Translations under genes and position numbers: made by a program
In this document: one piece after another, positions 1 to 10,689 of the stretch
How positions within the stretch are numbered: position 1 is the first letter of the stretch
Layout: each line of letters starts with the position of its first letter
The notes under the pieces: model-generated
Seen by the model: the letters and a program-made list of their open reading frames with translations, nothing else
What the model was told of the DNA's origin: nothing
Databases searched by the model: none
DNA from: Gavia stellata
Taxonomy: Eukaryota > Chordata > Aves > Gaviiformes > Gaviidae
Length of the DNA: 64,000 bases
Assembly: GCF_030936135.1 (NCBI RefSeq)
Contig: NC_082619.1
Coordinates: 8,125,208 to 8,189,207 of the forward strand
Reading direction: 5' to 3'

Positions 1-36
1 CAGGGCTGACGTCGCGCCCCGCTTTTCCCGCCCCAG

Positions 37-410
37 TGCTGCGGGACGATTTCCGGCAGCCCCCCGGGGACGTGGCGGTGGCGGCGGGCGAACCCGCCGT
101 CCTGGAGTGCGTCCCCCCCCGCGGCCACCCCGAACCCAGCGTCTCCTGGAAGAAGAACGGCGCCCGGCTCAGCGACAAGGACGAGCGCCTGACGGTGAGG
201 GATACCGGGGCGGTGTGGGTGTCCCCCAAAACCAGGGTTGGGGGTGCGGTTTGAGCCCCCCGCCCCGGTTGAGCCGCGTTGCCCCCCAGATCCGTGGTGG
301 GAAGCTGATGTTGGCCAGTGCCCGCAAGAGCGACGCCGGCGTCTACGTCTGCGTGGCCACCAACGTGGTGGGGGAGAGGGACAGCGAGCCGGCCGAGCTG
401 GTGGTCTTTG
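37..410 (+). CDS. ROBO3: ROBO3 Ig2 exons
   Basis: Exons 37-194 and 290-410 encode the second immunoglobulin domain. It opens with [20 protein letters not shown], the typical Robo Ig2 start, and ends with the [20 protein letters not shown] strand F/G region. The first exon begins two bases into a codon, so the preceding exon lies to the left of the window. The intron is 95 bases. Confidence 0.95.
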
Positions 411-3400
411 GTGCGTGGGGACGGGGATGCCATTTTTCGGGGTGTCGTGGGGGGTGTGGGTGCCATCCCGGCGGGACTGACGGCCGCCCCGCAGAGCGCC
501 CGGCGTTCGGCAAGAGGCCTCTCAACCAAGCGGTGCTGGTGGAGGGGACGGCGGAGTTTCCCTGCGAGGCGGTGGGGGACCCCCGGCCGGCGGCTCGATG
601 GCGCAAGGAGGAGGGCGAGATGCCGCCGGGAAGGTAAGCGGTGGGCGAGGGGGCTGGCGCGGCGGGTGCCGGGGTTGGGGTGGGGGGCATCGCTGCGTGG
701 CGGTCTGGTGCGCTTGGAGCGTCGTGCAGCCTCGTTGCAGCCCGCATTCCCGTCGCATCCTGCATCCCCATGGCGTCAAGTATCCATATCACATCCCGCA
801 TCCCTATCACATCCCATGTCCCTATCACATCCCCAATCCCTATCACATCCCACATCCCTGTCACATCCTGTATCCCTATCACATCTCGCATCCCTATCAT
901 ATCCCACATCCCTATCATATCCCGCATCCCTGTCACATCCCACATCCCTGTCACATCCCACATCCCTATCGCATCCCACATCCCTGTCACATCCCACAAC
1001 TCTGTCACATCCCATATCCCTATCGCATCTGGCATCCCTGTCACATCCCATATCCCTATCATATCCCATATCCCTATCATATCCCACCTCCCTGTCACAT
1101 CCCACATCCCTATCGCATCTCACATCCCTGTCACATCCCACATCCCTGTCGCATCCCATATCCCTATCACATCCGGCATCCCTGTCACATCCCATATCCC
1201 TATCATATCCCACGTCCCTGTCACATCCCACATCCCTGTCACATCCCGCATCCCTATCACATCCCACATCCCTGTCACATCCCATATCCCTATCACAACC
1301 TGCATCCCTATCATATCCCACATCTATGTTGCATCCTGCATCCCCATCGCATCCCACATCTCCATTGCATCCCGCATCCCCATCACATCCCACATCCCCG
1401 CGGCATCCCACATCCCCATCACACCCCACATCCCCATCTCATCCTGCATCCCCATTCCATCCCACATCTCCATTGCATCATTGCATCCCACACCTCCATT
1501 GCATCCCACATCCCCATTACATCCCACATCTCCATTGCATCATTGCATCCCGCACCTCCATTGCATCCCACATCCCCACTACATCCCACCTCCTCACCTC
1601 ATCGACATTCCCGCTGCACCCCACATCCCCGTGGCATCCCGCGCCCTCCCGGCGCCCCGGCACCCTGCCGGCGCCGCGGCCTCGCGGGGTTCCCCCGCCC
1701 CCAGGTGGGAGGTGCTGCCCGACAACACCCTACGGATCATCCGGCTGCGGGCGGAGGACGAGGGCACCTACACCTGCGTGGCCGACAACAGCGTGGGCCG
1801 GTCGGAGGCGTCGGGCACCCTCACCGTGCACGGTAAGGGGGGATCCCCAAGGGAGCACCCCAGGGTGCTGGCGAAGCGGCCGGCCAAGCCCTTTTCTCTC
1901 CCCGTGCTGCGGCAGTGCCCCCCCAGCTTGTCACCGGGCCCCGGGACCAGACTGTAACCCCCGGCCAGAGCGTGACCTTCCAGTGCCGGAGCAAGGGCAA
2001 CCCGCCACCCGCCGTCTTTTGGCAGAAGGAGGGTAGCCAGGTCTGTCCCCCTCCCTGTCCCCATCCCTGTCCACATCCCCATCCCCATCCCTATCCCTGT
2101 CCCCATCTTGTCCTCATCCCCATCTCCATCCCCATCCCCGTTCCTATTCCATCCCCATCCCATCTCTGTCCCCATCCCATCCCTGTCCCCATCCTTGTCC
2201 CCATCCCCATCTCCATCCCCATCCCATCCCCTTCCCCATCCCCATCCCTGTCCCCATCCCCTCCCCACCCCTGTCCCCATCCCCATCTCCATCTCCATCC
2301 CTGTCCCTATCCCATCCCATCCGTGTTCCCATCCTTGTCCCCATCCCTGTCCCCATTCCATCCCCATTCCTGTCCCATCCCATCCCATCCCATCCCATCC
2401 CTGTTCCCATCCTTGTCCCCATTCCTGTCTCTATCCCCACCCGCATCCCCATCCCATCCCCACCCCTGTCTCCATCCCATCCCCATCGCATCCCATTCCC
2501 ATCCCTGTCCCCATCCTTGTCCCCATCCCTGTCTCCATCCCCATCCCTGTCTCCATTCCATCCCCATCCCCGTCCCATCGCATCCCATCCCTGTTTCCAT
2601 CCCATCCCCATCTCATCCCATTCCCATCCCTGTCCCCATCCTTGTCCCCATCCCTGTCTCCATCCCCATCCCTGTCTCCATTCCATCCCCATCCCCGTCC
2701 CATCGCATCCCATCCCTGTTTCCATCCCATCCCCATCTCATCGCATTCCCATCCCTGTCCCCATCCTTGTCCCCATCCCTGTCTCCATCCCCATCCCTGT
2801 CCCCATTCCATTCCCATCCCTGTCCCATAGCATCCCATCCCTGTTTCCATCCCATCCCCATCTCATCCCATTCCCATCCCTGTCCTCATCCTTGTCCCCA
2901 TCCCCGTCTCCATGCCTATCCCCATCCCATCCCATCCTATCCGCATCCCATCCCATTCCCAAACCTGTCCCCATCCTTGTCCCTGTCCCTGTCTCCATCC
3001 CCGTCCCCATCCCCATCCCCATTCCATCCTGTCCCATCCCATCCAACTCCATCCCCATCCCATCCCATTCCCATCGCTGTCCCCATCCTTGTCCCCATCC
3101 CCATCTCCATCCCCATACCTATCCCATCCCACTCCATCCCCATCCCCATCCCATCCCACCCTATCCCATCCCATCCCCTCCACCGTCCCCCCCCACTCAG
3201 CAGCCCTCTGCACCCCTCCCTCCCCCCCAGACCCTGCTGTTCCCCGGTCAGCCCCCGCACCCCACCAGCCGCTTTTCGGTCAGCCCCGCCGGCGCCATCA
3301 CCATTGCCGACGTGCAGCCCGCCGACGCCGGTTATTACCTGTGCCAGGCCATCAGCGTGGCCGGCAGCGTCCTGGCCAAGGCACGGTTGGAGGTGGAAGA

Positions 3401-6400
3401 GGGTAAGTCCCGCGCTGGCAGAGAACGGGCACATTCAGTGCACGAGTGGCACCCATCCCGGCAGCGAGGCGTTACCGGGGAGGGGTGCAAGCGCTGGATT
3501 TCCCCCGCTCTTCACCCTAGTGCCGGCTGATGACCGACCGCCGGTGATCCGCCGGGGTCCTGCTAACCGGACGGTGCTGCCGGTGGGGGCCACGGCACAG
3601 TTGCCGTGCTGGGTGGGGGGCGGTGACCCCCCGGCCAGCGTGGGGTGGCTGAAGGACGGGAGCGCCCTGGTGGGTGCCCAGCCCCGTGCCAGCTTGCTGG
3701 AGAACGGCACCCTACGGATCACCGGCCTCCGGGTGAGCCGGCCTGGAGCGGGGGCTCAGGGCACCCACCCCCGGGGGCACCCGTGGGGCGGCAGTGCGGG
3801 GATGGGAGGGGCTCCAGGGGGTGGGGGGCACGGTGGGTGCAAAGGGTGGGTGGGTGCAAGGGGTGGTGGGGGCAAAGGGTGGTGGGTGCAAATGGTGGTG
3901 GGTGCTCAGGGTGGTGGCTGCAAGGGTTGGTGGGTGCTCATGGTTGTGGGTGCAATGGGTGGCGGGTGCTCGGGGTGGTGGGTGTAAAGGGCAATGGGTG
4001 CCCGGGGTGGTGGATGCAACGAGTGGTGGGTGCAATGGGTGGTGGGTGGTCAGGGTTGTGGGTGCAAAGGGTGGTAGGTGCAATGGGTGGTGGGTGCTGA
4101 GGGTGGTGGGAGCTCAGGGTGGTGGGTGCAAGAGGTGGGAGTGCAATGGGTGGTGGGTGCTCAGGGCTGTGGGTGTAATGGGTGGTGGGTGCTCAGGGTG
4201 GTGGGTGTAAAGGGCAATGGGTGCCCAGGGTGGTGGATGCAACGAGTGGTGGGTGCAATGGGTGGTGGGTGGTCAGGGTTGTGGGTGCAAAGGGTGGTGG
4301 GTGTTCAGGGTGGTGGGTGCTCGGAGCAGTGGGTGCACACAGCAATGGGTGCTCAGGGTGGTGGATGCAAGTGGTGACGGGTGTAAGGGGTGGTGGGTGT
4401 AAACAGTGGTGGGGGCGAGGTGAGGAGGGTGCTCAGGTTGGTGGGTGCTCAGGGTGGTGGGTGCAAACGGTGGTGGGTGCTCAGGGTGGTGGCTGCAAGG
4501 GTTGGTGGGTGCTCACGGTTGTGGGTGCAATGGGTGGCGGGTGCTTGGGGTGATGGGTGTAAAGGGCGGTGGGTGCTGGGGTGGTGGGTGCTCGGGGCGA
4601 TGGATGCTCAGGTGGGTGGGTGCTCAGGGTGGTGGGAGCTCAGGGTGATGGGGGCAAAGGGTGGTGGGTGCTCAGGGTTGTGAGTGTAATGGGTGGTGGG
4701 TGCTCGGGGTAGTGGGTGTAAAGGGCAATGGGTGCCCAGGGTGGTGCATGCAACGAGTGGTGGGTGCAATGGGTGGTGGGTGGTCAGGGTTGTGGGTGCA
4801 AAGAGTGGTGGGTGTTCAGGGTGGTGGTTGCTCAGAGCGGTGGGTGCACATGGCAATGTGTGTTCAGGGTGGTGGATGCAAGGGGTGGTGGGTGTAAGGG
4901 GTGGTGGGCGCTCAGGGTGGTGGGTGCAAAGGGAAATGGGTGCTCAGGGTGGTGGGTGCACCAGGTGGTGGGTGCTCAGGGAGGTATGTGCTCAAGGGTG
5001 ATGGGTGCAAAGGGGACAGGTGCTCAGGGCAGCGGGTGTTGAGGTGACGGGTGCTCAGGATGATGGGGCAGGAGCTCTTCCCCTCGCAGGTGACGGACTC
5101 CGGGCACTACGAGTGCGTGGCCACCAGCTCGGCGGGCGAGACACGCTGGGGTGGCTCCCTGGAGGTGCAAGGTGGGTCGCAGGGATGTCACTGCACCGGG
5201 AACACCGTGGCACCGGGGACGAAGCCAGCCCAGATCTCCACACATCTCCCCGCAGATGACAGATCCAGCCTCTCCTTGCCGTCCCCTGAGCCCGGTGTCC
5301 TCCCTGGGCCACCCTCCACCCCCGTGGTCACCAACGTCACCAAAAGCAGTGTCACCCTGAGCTGGAAGGGGAACGAGGACAGCGGTGCCACCGATGTCAC
5401 CTCCTACATCGTGGAGGCTTTCAGGTATCACACAAGCGTCCTCTCCGGGTGCAGGGGTGACGTGGTGGCCCAGTGCCACCCAGCCACGGGTCACCCCTGT
5501 CCCCTGGCAGCCAGGCGGCCGGTGGCCCATGGAAGACGGTGGCGGCTGACGTGGAGGGTGAGACCCACACGGTGAGCGGCCTCGTCCCCGACACTGTCTA
5601 CCTCTTCTTGGTGCGGGCGGTCAACGCCTACGGGCTCAGCGACCCCAGCGGCGTCTCGGAGCCCGTGCGCACCCAAGGTGAGACCCTGTGGTGACACCGG
5701 CGGAGGTGTCCATGCACCCACCGCCCTTGGGTGCATCTCCACTCAATGATGCTGATGGAGATGTCCGTGCACCCACCGCCCTTGGGTGCATCTCCACTCA
5801 ATGAGGCTGATGGAGATGTCCATGCACCCACCACCTTTGGGAGCATCCCTGCTTGGTGATGCCAGTGGAGGTGTCCATGCACCCACCACCCTTGGGTGCA
5901 TCTCCACTTGGTGACACCAGTGGAGGTGCTCAGGCACCCACTGCTCTCGGGTGCATCCTTGTTTGGTGATGCTGATGGAGGTGCCCTTGCACCCAAAACC
6001 TTTGGGTGCATCCCCGCCCAGTGCTGCCAATGGAGGTTCCCGTGGATCCACCACCCTTGGGTGCAACCCCACCTGGTGACACCAGTGGAGTTGCCCAAGG
6101 ACCCACCACCCTTGGGTGCATCTCCGCACCAACGATGCTGATGGAGGTGCCCACGGACCCACCGCCCTCTCATGTTTTCGGCAGACGCCAGCCCCACGCA
6201 GCAAGGGCTGGACCCCGAGCAGGTGCAGCGGGAGCTGGCGCAAGTGGCCGTGTACCTGCAAGAACCCGTGGTGCTGCCGCCAGGCTCCGTCCGCCTCTCC
6301 TGGACTGTGAGTGCTGCGCCGCGCCACCAGTACAGGGCTCCTGGTGCCGAGCATCCCCCCTGCATCCCACCCTCCCCTTGGGTCCCCAGGTGGAGCGCCA

Positions 6401-9400
6401 AGCACCCTTCCTTCAGGGCTACCGGGTGCTGTACCGGCGGCGCGGCGGGCGCTGGGAGGAGGCGCGGGCGGTGCAGGCACCGGGGGAGCGGGGGGCCCTG
6501 CTCACGGAGCTGCGCCGGGGCCAGGACTATGAGGTCAAGGTCCGACCCTACTTCCATCACCTCCACGGCCCTGACAGCGCCGTGCGAGCCCTGCGCACCC
6601 CCGAGGCGGGTGAGTGTGGGGTTGGTGGGATGGCGGGGGTCCCCGGGGAACCCCTGGAGGTGAAAACCCACGTGTCCCCCCGGTAGCCCCCAGCGCCCCA
6701 CCGCGAGCCGTCAGCGTGGCCGGTAACGGCACCAGTGTCCGCATCTCATGGCAGCCACCGCCGGCAGCCGAGCAGAACGGTGTCATCCGTGATTACCGGG
6801 TAAGGATCGGCAGTGGTGGGAACACGGCGGGTCCCCTCTGTCCTCCATGACACTGTGTCATGGTGTCCCCATGGGTGTCCCCATCATGTCCCCCCTCAGA
6901 TCTGGTGCTTGGGCAACGAGAGCCGCTTCCACATCAACCAGAGTGTGGAGGGGACGGTGCTGGCAACGGTGCTGCGGGGACTGGTTCCCGGCGTCCCTTA
7001 CCGTGCCGAAGTCGCTGCTGCCACCGGCGCTGGCGTGGGTGCCCGCAGCGCACCGATCCCCATCCGCATCGGTGAGTCACTCGTCACCACCGCCACACCC
7101 ATGGGTTGCGGGGTGGAAGGGTTCACCCCGGTGCTGGGGACCGCTCCTCGGCACCCCTGCCGCGGTGTCCCCTTCCTTCCCATGTCACTTGCAGCCCCCC
7201 CGGCAGAGCGGGACGCGGGGCCGGCAGGCGGGAGCAGCGTGGCCGAACGTTTGGCCGAGGTGGCCAGGCAGCCGGCCTTCATCGCCGGTGTCGGCGGTGC
7301 TTGCTGGGTCATCCTTGCCGCCTTCGCCGCTTGGCTCTACGGCCGCCGTCGGAGGAAGAAGGAGCTGAGCCACTTCACCGGTACGGGGAGTGCTACCCCT
7401 GGGACACCCCCACCCTGGCACCTATCACCCCACCAGCCACCCACTGCCTCTCTCTTTACAGCATCCTTCGCCTATACGCCCACCGGTAAGCCTATAGGTG
7501 CCCCGGGGCCCCGGCGCGGCCCCTCGCCACCCTCACCCCCACCTCTTTCCGCAGTCGCCTTCCCAGCTCCGGTGCGCGGCAGCCCCAGGTAACCCCTCGG
7601 TATCTCTCCCACTTCCCGGGACCCCCAGAGTGGACCAGCGGCATCCTTTCACCCTGTCTCCTTGCAGGGCAGCCGCTGGCGGTGGTTACCCGTGGCTGGC
7701 GGACGCGTGGCGCGGCAGCGGCGGTGCAGCTGGGGGCACTGGTTGCTTGGGGGCCACTGAGAGATACTACAACGGTGAGGAGCCATCATGGGGACGGGTG
7801 GCTTGGATCGGGGGGGGTCATGGTCAGCCCTGACGGTGCCGGCCGCCCTCCACAGACACTGGCATCACCCGTTACATCACGCAGACGGAACAATTTGGGG
7901 TGGGGGCCAGCGAGGGGCCGGTTTACAGCACCATCGAGGTGGGCGGCGAGGAGCTCCACACCTTCCCCCGTCCCTTCTCGCAGCATGGGACTCCCTACGC
8001 CGGGGGGGTTCCCCAGCCGATGGATGCCCCGGCCCCCCAGGTGCCCCGTGGCCGGGCAGAGCACGGTAGGGCGGTGGGATGGGTGGGGGGACACATGGGT
8101 GCCAGTGGCACGGTGCCCTCCCCACAGCCCCCCCGGCATACTTCATCACCGCAGGGGCCAAAGGGAAGAAGCTGGGGCAAGCAGTGAAACCGCCGGCGGT
8201 GAGCTGGACGGAGCTGCTGCCCCCACCACCCTCGGCCAGCGAGCTCAGCCAGTGCGCCCAGGAGGAAGAAGAGGAGGATGAAGAGGAAGAAGCAGCTGGC
8301 GGGTGAGTGTGGGTGGCTGGGGGGGCCGGGGCATGCTGGCCCCAGCACCCACCCTGTGGCCCCCTCCCCACAGGTTGGGGACGGAGGAGTGGTACCCTGG
8401 TGAGGATGTCCACTGTGCCACTGCCGCATCCTCGCCCGCCGCCTCCTCCGGCTGCCGGTCCACCGCCACGCTGACGCCATCACCCCGCGCCGCCGAGGAC
8501 ATCCCCCGTCTCCGTGACTTCGATAGCCCCCGCCTGCCCCGGTAGGAGATGGGCCTTGCTTGGTCTGGCTGTGCCATCGGGGTCTGGCTGTGCCATCAGG
8601 GTCTGGATGTCCTATTGGGGTCTGGATGTCCCACCATGGTCCGGGTGTCCCATCGCAATCCAGCCATGTTGTCATGATCTGACCTTGCCATGCCATCATT
8701 GTCCAGCTCTGTCATTGGGGTCCAGATGTCTCATAGGGATCCGGATGTCCCACCATGGTCCGGATGTTCCACCATGGTCCGGATGTCCCATGACAATCAA
8801 CCATGTTGTCACGATCCGGCCCTCCTGTGCCACCATAGCCTGGACATGCCATTGGGGTCTGGATGTCCCATCGGGGTCCGGATGTCCCATCACAATCCAG
8901 CCATGTTGTCACGATCTGGCGCTGCCGTGCCATCAAGGTCCAGCCATGCCATTGGGGTCTGGATGTCCCACCATGGTCCAGATGTCCCTTTGTGATCCAT
9001 CCATGTTGTCACCATCCATCCCTCCTGTCCAGTTGTGCTCTGGCCATACCGTCACGATCCATCCGCCATGCTGTGAGCTGGCCGCGGCATGACAATCCAG
9101 CTGTGCTGTCGCGATGCAGCTGTGCTGTCATGAGCTGGCTGGGACATTGCTGTCCAGCTGTGCTCTCATGGTCCAGCTGTGCCGCGATCCAGCGGTGCTG
9201 TCACAATCCAGCTGTGCCGTTGCGATCCTGGCATGCCACTGCAATGCAGCTGTGGCATCAGGGGCCAGCTGTACCATTGCAATCCAGCTGTGCGCTGGCA
9301 ATCCAGCTGTGCTGTGATCCATCTGTGCAGTTGCAATCCAGCTGTGCTGTGATCCAGCTGTGAGGCAACCCATCCGTGCAGCTGCAACCCAGCTGTGTCA

Positions 9401-10581
9401 TTGCAATCCTGCTGTGCTGTGATCCAGCTGTGCGGCTGCAATGCAGCAGTGTGGTTGCAATCCAGCTGTGCTGGCAATCCAGTTGTGCTGTGATCCAGCT
9501 GCACAGCTGCAACCCAGCTGTGCTTGCAATCCAGCGGAGCAATTGCTATCCAGCTGTGCTCCAGCCATGCCATCGCAACCCTGTCGTGCAGCTGTGATCC
9601 AGCTGTGGCCCTGCCATCCAGCTGTGGCCCCTCCACCCAGCTGTGCCACTGCACTCATCTAGTTGCGCCGTTGCAAGTGCAGCCGTGCAGCTGCAATCCA
9701 GCTGTGGCGCTGCCAGCCAGCTGTGCTGCTGCCAGCCAGCTGTGCCACCACAACACAGCTTCCCCCTGCTCCGGCACAGCACAGCACCACGGTGAGGCCC
9801 CCACCCCAGCTTCACCCCACACCCCATCTTTGCCAGGAGACCCCCCCATGGCGCCGGCACCCCTCCGCGGGCACCCAGCCCCTCTCTGAGTCCAGATGCG
9901 GGCGAGGGCCACCCGCCCCGAGCCCGCCGCCCCCCTGGCACAGGTGAGCCCTGGGGAGCATTTTGGGTGAGTGGGGGGCTCACCGGCTGAGGGGGGGCTG
10001 ACACTGCCATCACCCCCAGGGAAAACCCGCGGGGAGACCCCAAAAAGTCGCCCGAAGCCCAAATGCAGCCGCTACCGCCGGGAAAAGCAGCCAGGAGGTG
10101 AGTGGGGGGGGGGGAAATTGGGGGGTCCAGGGTGGGTCCAGGGGGGGCTCAGCCCTCTCCTCCCTCTCCGCTGCAGATCTGCCACCACCGCCGCTGCCGC
10201 CACCGGGCGAGACCCCCGGCCCCTCGCCGGAGAGGGAGTCGAGTGGGGCCGAGCGCAAGGTCACCCATCGCCCGCCCCGTGGCGGTAAGCCGGAGCCACC
10301 GACCGTGTGCCAAAGGAGTTGGGGGGCTGTCACCGCCAAACCCCAGCCTTGTCCCCTCCCTTGCAGACGAGGTCATCCCGTACGGCAAACCCTCCTGCCT
10401 GTCCCGGGGTCAGGCATCCGGCAGCTGCTCCACGACGGGCAGCGTCTCGTCCCGTGGCTCCACTGGCTCCCGTGGCCATGGCTCGGGGCGCAGCCAGACG
10501 TCGGGGGACCGCGGCGAAGGGACCGGCCATCGCCGCCGCCCGGGTCCCCCATTTCCTTGCCCGTCACAGGAGAAGCGATGA
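37..10581 (+). CDS. ROBO3: ROBO3, roundabout guidance receptor 3 (5' partial)
   Basis: Single-pass axon-guidance receptor of the Roundabout family, which controls midline crossing of commissural axons. Twenty-five exons are visible: 37-194, 290-410, 495-633, 1705-1832, 1916-2040, 3231-3402, 3521-3732, 5090-5171, 5256-5424, 5511-5677, 6185-6306, 6390-6609, 6687-6799, 6900-7071, 7195-7380, 7462-7485, 7555-7588, 7668-7774, 7856-8065, 8128-8302, 8374-8541, 9837-9943, 10020-10097, 10177-10284, 10367-10581. All junctions are GT/AG and in phase, giving about 1169 residues: Ig2-Ig5, three FN3 domains, a membrane helix and a cytoplasmic tail. Signal peptide and Ig1 lie before the window. ROBO3 rather than ROBO1/2 is argued by tail motifs ([27 protein letters not shown]) resembling remembered human ROBO3, and by convergent ROBO4 next door. 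The Slit-binding Ig1 cannot be judged here. Confidence 0.95.
495..1832 (+). CDS. ROBO3: ROBO3 Ig3 exons
   Basis: Exons 495-633 and 1705-1832 encode Ig3, starting [20 protein letters not shown] and containing [20 protein letters not shown] and [20 protein letters not shown]. The two halves are split by a 1.07 kb intron filled by an 18-base minisatellite. The split codon (AG|G, Arg) is in phase across it. Confidence 0.94.
776..1620 (+). repeat. 18-base minisatellite in ROBO3 intron (Ig3)
   Basis: Roughly 45 degenerate copies of an 18-base unit such as CATCCCACATCCCTGTCA. The last third drifts to CCATTGCATCCCACATCC variants. Because the unit is a multiple of three, several frames stay open for hundreds of codons, which is a repeat effect and not coding. 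Confidence 0.95.
1916..3402 (+). CDS. ROBO3: ROBO3 Ig4 exons
   Basis: Exons 1916-2040 ([20 protein letters not shown] to [10 protein letters not shown]) and 3231-3402 ([20 protein letters not shown] to [11 protein letters not shown]) encode Ig4. The [14 protein letters not shown] and [18 protein letters not shown] motifs are close to mammalian Robo Ig4. The donor CAG|GTCTGT at 2041 is immediately followed by a CATCCC-type array that fills the 1.19 kb intron. Confidence 0.94.
2041..3190 (+). repeat. CATCCC-type array in ROBO3 intron (Ig4)
   Basis: C-rich array of CATCCC, CATCCCTGTCC and CCATCCCCATCT variants starting at the donor site and ending about 40 bases before the next exon. A higher-order unit of about 125 bases is visible: the phrase CCCTGTTTCCATCCCATC recurs near 2590, 2716 and 2840. 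Confidence 0.95.
3521..5171 (+). CDS. ROBO3: ROBO3 Ig5 exons
   Basis: Exons 3521-3732 and 5090-5171 encode Ig5: [20 protein letters not shown], the Cys in [20 protein letters not shown], then [20 protein letters not shown]. The 1.36 kb intron between them is a G-rich minisatellite. Phase 0 is kept across this intron. Confidence 0.93.
3790..5060 (+). repeat. G-rich GGTGGGTGC minisatellite in ROBO3 intron (Ig5)
   Basis: About 1.27 kb of units such as GGTGGTGGGTGCTCAGGG and GGTGGGTGCAAAGGG. Longer blocks repeat: a copy of GCAACGAGTGGTGGGTGC occurs near 4016, 4240 and 4750. The transcribed strand is G-rich and could form G-quadruplex RNA. Confidence 0.95.
5256..5677 (+). CDS. ROBO3: ROBO3 fibronectin III domain 1
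   Basis: Exons 5256-5424 and 5511-5677. Key stretches are [38 protein letters not shown] and [20 protein letters not shown]. They follow the first Robo FN3 domain closely. Choosing the acceptor at 5510 rather than the later AG restores AFSQ, the family sequence at this junction. Confidence 0.95.
5695..6172 (+). repeat. ~60-base minisatellite in ROBO3 intron between FN3-1 and FN3-2
   Basis: About eight copies of a roughly 60-base unit containing GATGCTGATGGAGGTG, CCATGCACCCACC and CCTTGGGTGCATCTCC. It fills almost the whole 507-base intron. Confidence 0.93.
6185..6609 (+). CDS. ROBO3: ROBO3 fibronectin III domain 2
   Basis: Exons 6185-6306 ([20 protein letters not shown] to VRLSWT) and 6390-6609 ([20 protein letters not shown] to [14 protein letters not shown]). 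The [17 protein letters not shown] segment is the conserved end of Robo FN3-2. The intron is 83 bases. Confidence 0.94.
6687..7071 (+). CDS. ROBO3: ROBO3 fibronectin III domain 3
   Basis: Exons 6687-6799 ([20 protein letters not shown] to NGVIRDYR) and 6900-7071 ([20 protein letters not shown] to RSAPIPIRI). [21 protein letters not shown] is the strongly conserved Robo FN3-3 junction. The membrane-proximal exon follows. Confidence 0.95.
7195..7380 (+). CDS. ROBO3: ROBO3 transmembrane exon
   Basis: This exon encodes a juxtamembrane segment ([20 protein letters not shown]) and the membrane helix [16 protein letters not shown]. An RRRRKKE stop-transfer cluster and ELSHFT follow. Outside is N-terminal and the Robo cytoplasmic tail begins here. 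Confidence 0.95.
7462..7588 (+). CDS. ROBO3: ROBO3 micro-exons, first conserved cytoplasmic segment
   Basis: Two tiny exons, 7462-7485 (24 bases) and 7555-7588 (34 bases), encode [19 protein letters not shown], matching the juxtamembrane SFAYTP motif of mammalian ROBO3. Polypyrimidine acceptors and GTAAGC/GTAACC donors are clear. Skipping the 24-base exon would remove eight residues and keep the frame. Confidence 0.85.
7668..8065 (+). CDS. ROBO3: ROBO3 cytoplasmic exons with conserved tyrosines
   Basis: Exons 7668-7774 (GYPWLADAW to ATERYYN) and 7856-8065 ([37 protein letters not shown]). PWLADAW, ERYYN and PVYSTI are Robo cytoplasmic landmarks, and the tyrosines sit in contexts expected for Abl/adaptor signalling. 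The introns on either side are 79-81 and 62 bases. Confidence 0.92.
8128..8541 (+). CDS. ROBO3: ROBO3 cytoplasmic exons, LPPPP motif and acidic run
   Basis: Exons 8128-8302 and 8374-8541. The first holds [20 protein letters not shown] (the Ena-binding-type CC2 motif) and a Glu/Asp run; the second holds GTEEWYPG and STATLTPSP, both conserved in Robos. The donor at 8542 (G|GTAGGA) is less typical, but its phase 2 fits the next exon. Confidence 0.9.
8555..9075 (+). repeat. GGATGTCCCACCATGGTCC minisatellite in ROBO3 intron
   Basis: Tandem 19-20 base units (GTCCGGATGTCCCACCATG and relatives) interspersed with an ATCCAGCCATGTTGTCACGA spacer unit. It occupies the left half of the 1.3 kb intron 8542-9836. 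Confidence 0.92.
9076..9770 (+). repeat. CAGCTG (E-box) rich minisatellite in ROBO3 intron
   Basis: Tandem variants of AATCCAGCTGTGCTGTGAT and TGCAGCTGCAACC. By eye there are about 27 copies of the palindromic E-box CAGCTG in 0.7 kb. It fills the right half of intron 8542-9836, ending about 65 bases before the next exon. Confidence 0.92.
9837..10284 (+). CDS. ROBO3: ROBO3 distal cytoplasmic exons, CC3-type proline motif
   Basis: Exons 9837-9943, 10020-10097 and 10177-10284. The first is a low-complexity Pro/Arg exon supported mainly by splice sites and phase. The second encodes [14 protein letters not shown] and the third [12 protein letters not shown], matching the Robo RRE and CC3 polyproline segment bound by srGAP proteins. 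The first exon is the least certain. Confidence 0.82.
10367..10581 (+). CDS. ROBO3: ROBO3 last coding exon
   Basis: Begins [20 protein letters not shown], matching the Robo C-terminal (I/V)(L/I)PYxKPS motif, and continues Ser/Gly/Arg-rich to EKR and TGA at 10579-10581. Confidence 0.93.
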
Positions 10582-10652
10582 AGCGGAGGGCGAGCTGGTG
10601 GCAGGGTTGGAGACACGGGGATGGGGACATGGGGGGGACGGGGGGAATGCTC

Positions 10653-10658
10653 TTTAAT
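10653..10658 (-). other. ROBO4: Candidate ROBO4 polyadenylation signal ATTAAA
   Basis: No AATAAA or ATTAAA occurs on the minus strand between the ROBO4 stop and this point. If used, the ROBO4 3' UTR would be antisense to nearly all of the ROBO3 3' UTR. Weak evidence. Confidence 0.3.
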
Positions 10659-10689
10659 TTCTGAGTGGCACCATGTAAATAGGGTTGCA

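Noticed and set aside
318-3987. Very long + strand open frames (572 and 690 codons) rich in His/Pro/Ser
   Set aside because: They arise from minisatellite arrays with units divisible by three inside ROBO3 introns, and conflict with the phased Ig exons.
776-6172. Regular direct repeats resembling a CRISPR array
   Set aside because: Units are contiguous and degenerate with no unique spacers, in vertebrate introns, with no cas genes.
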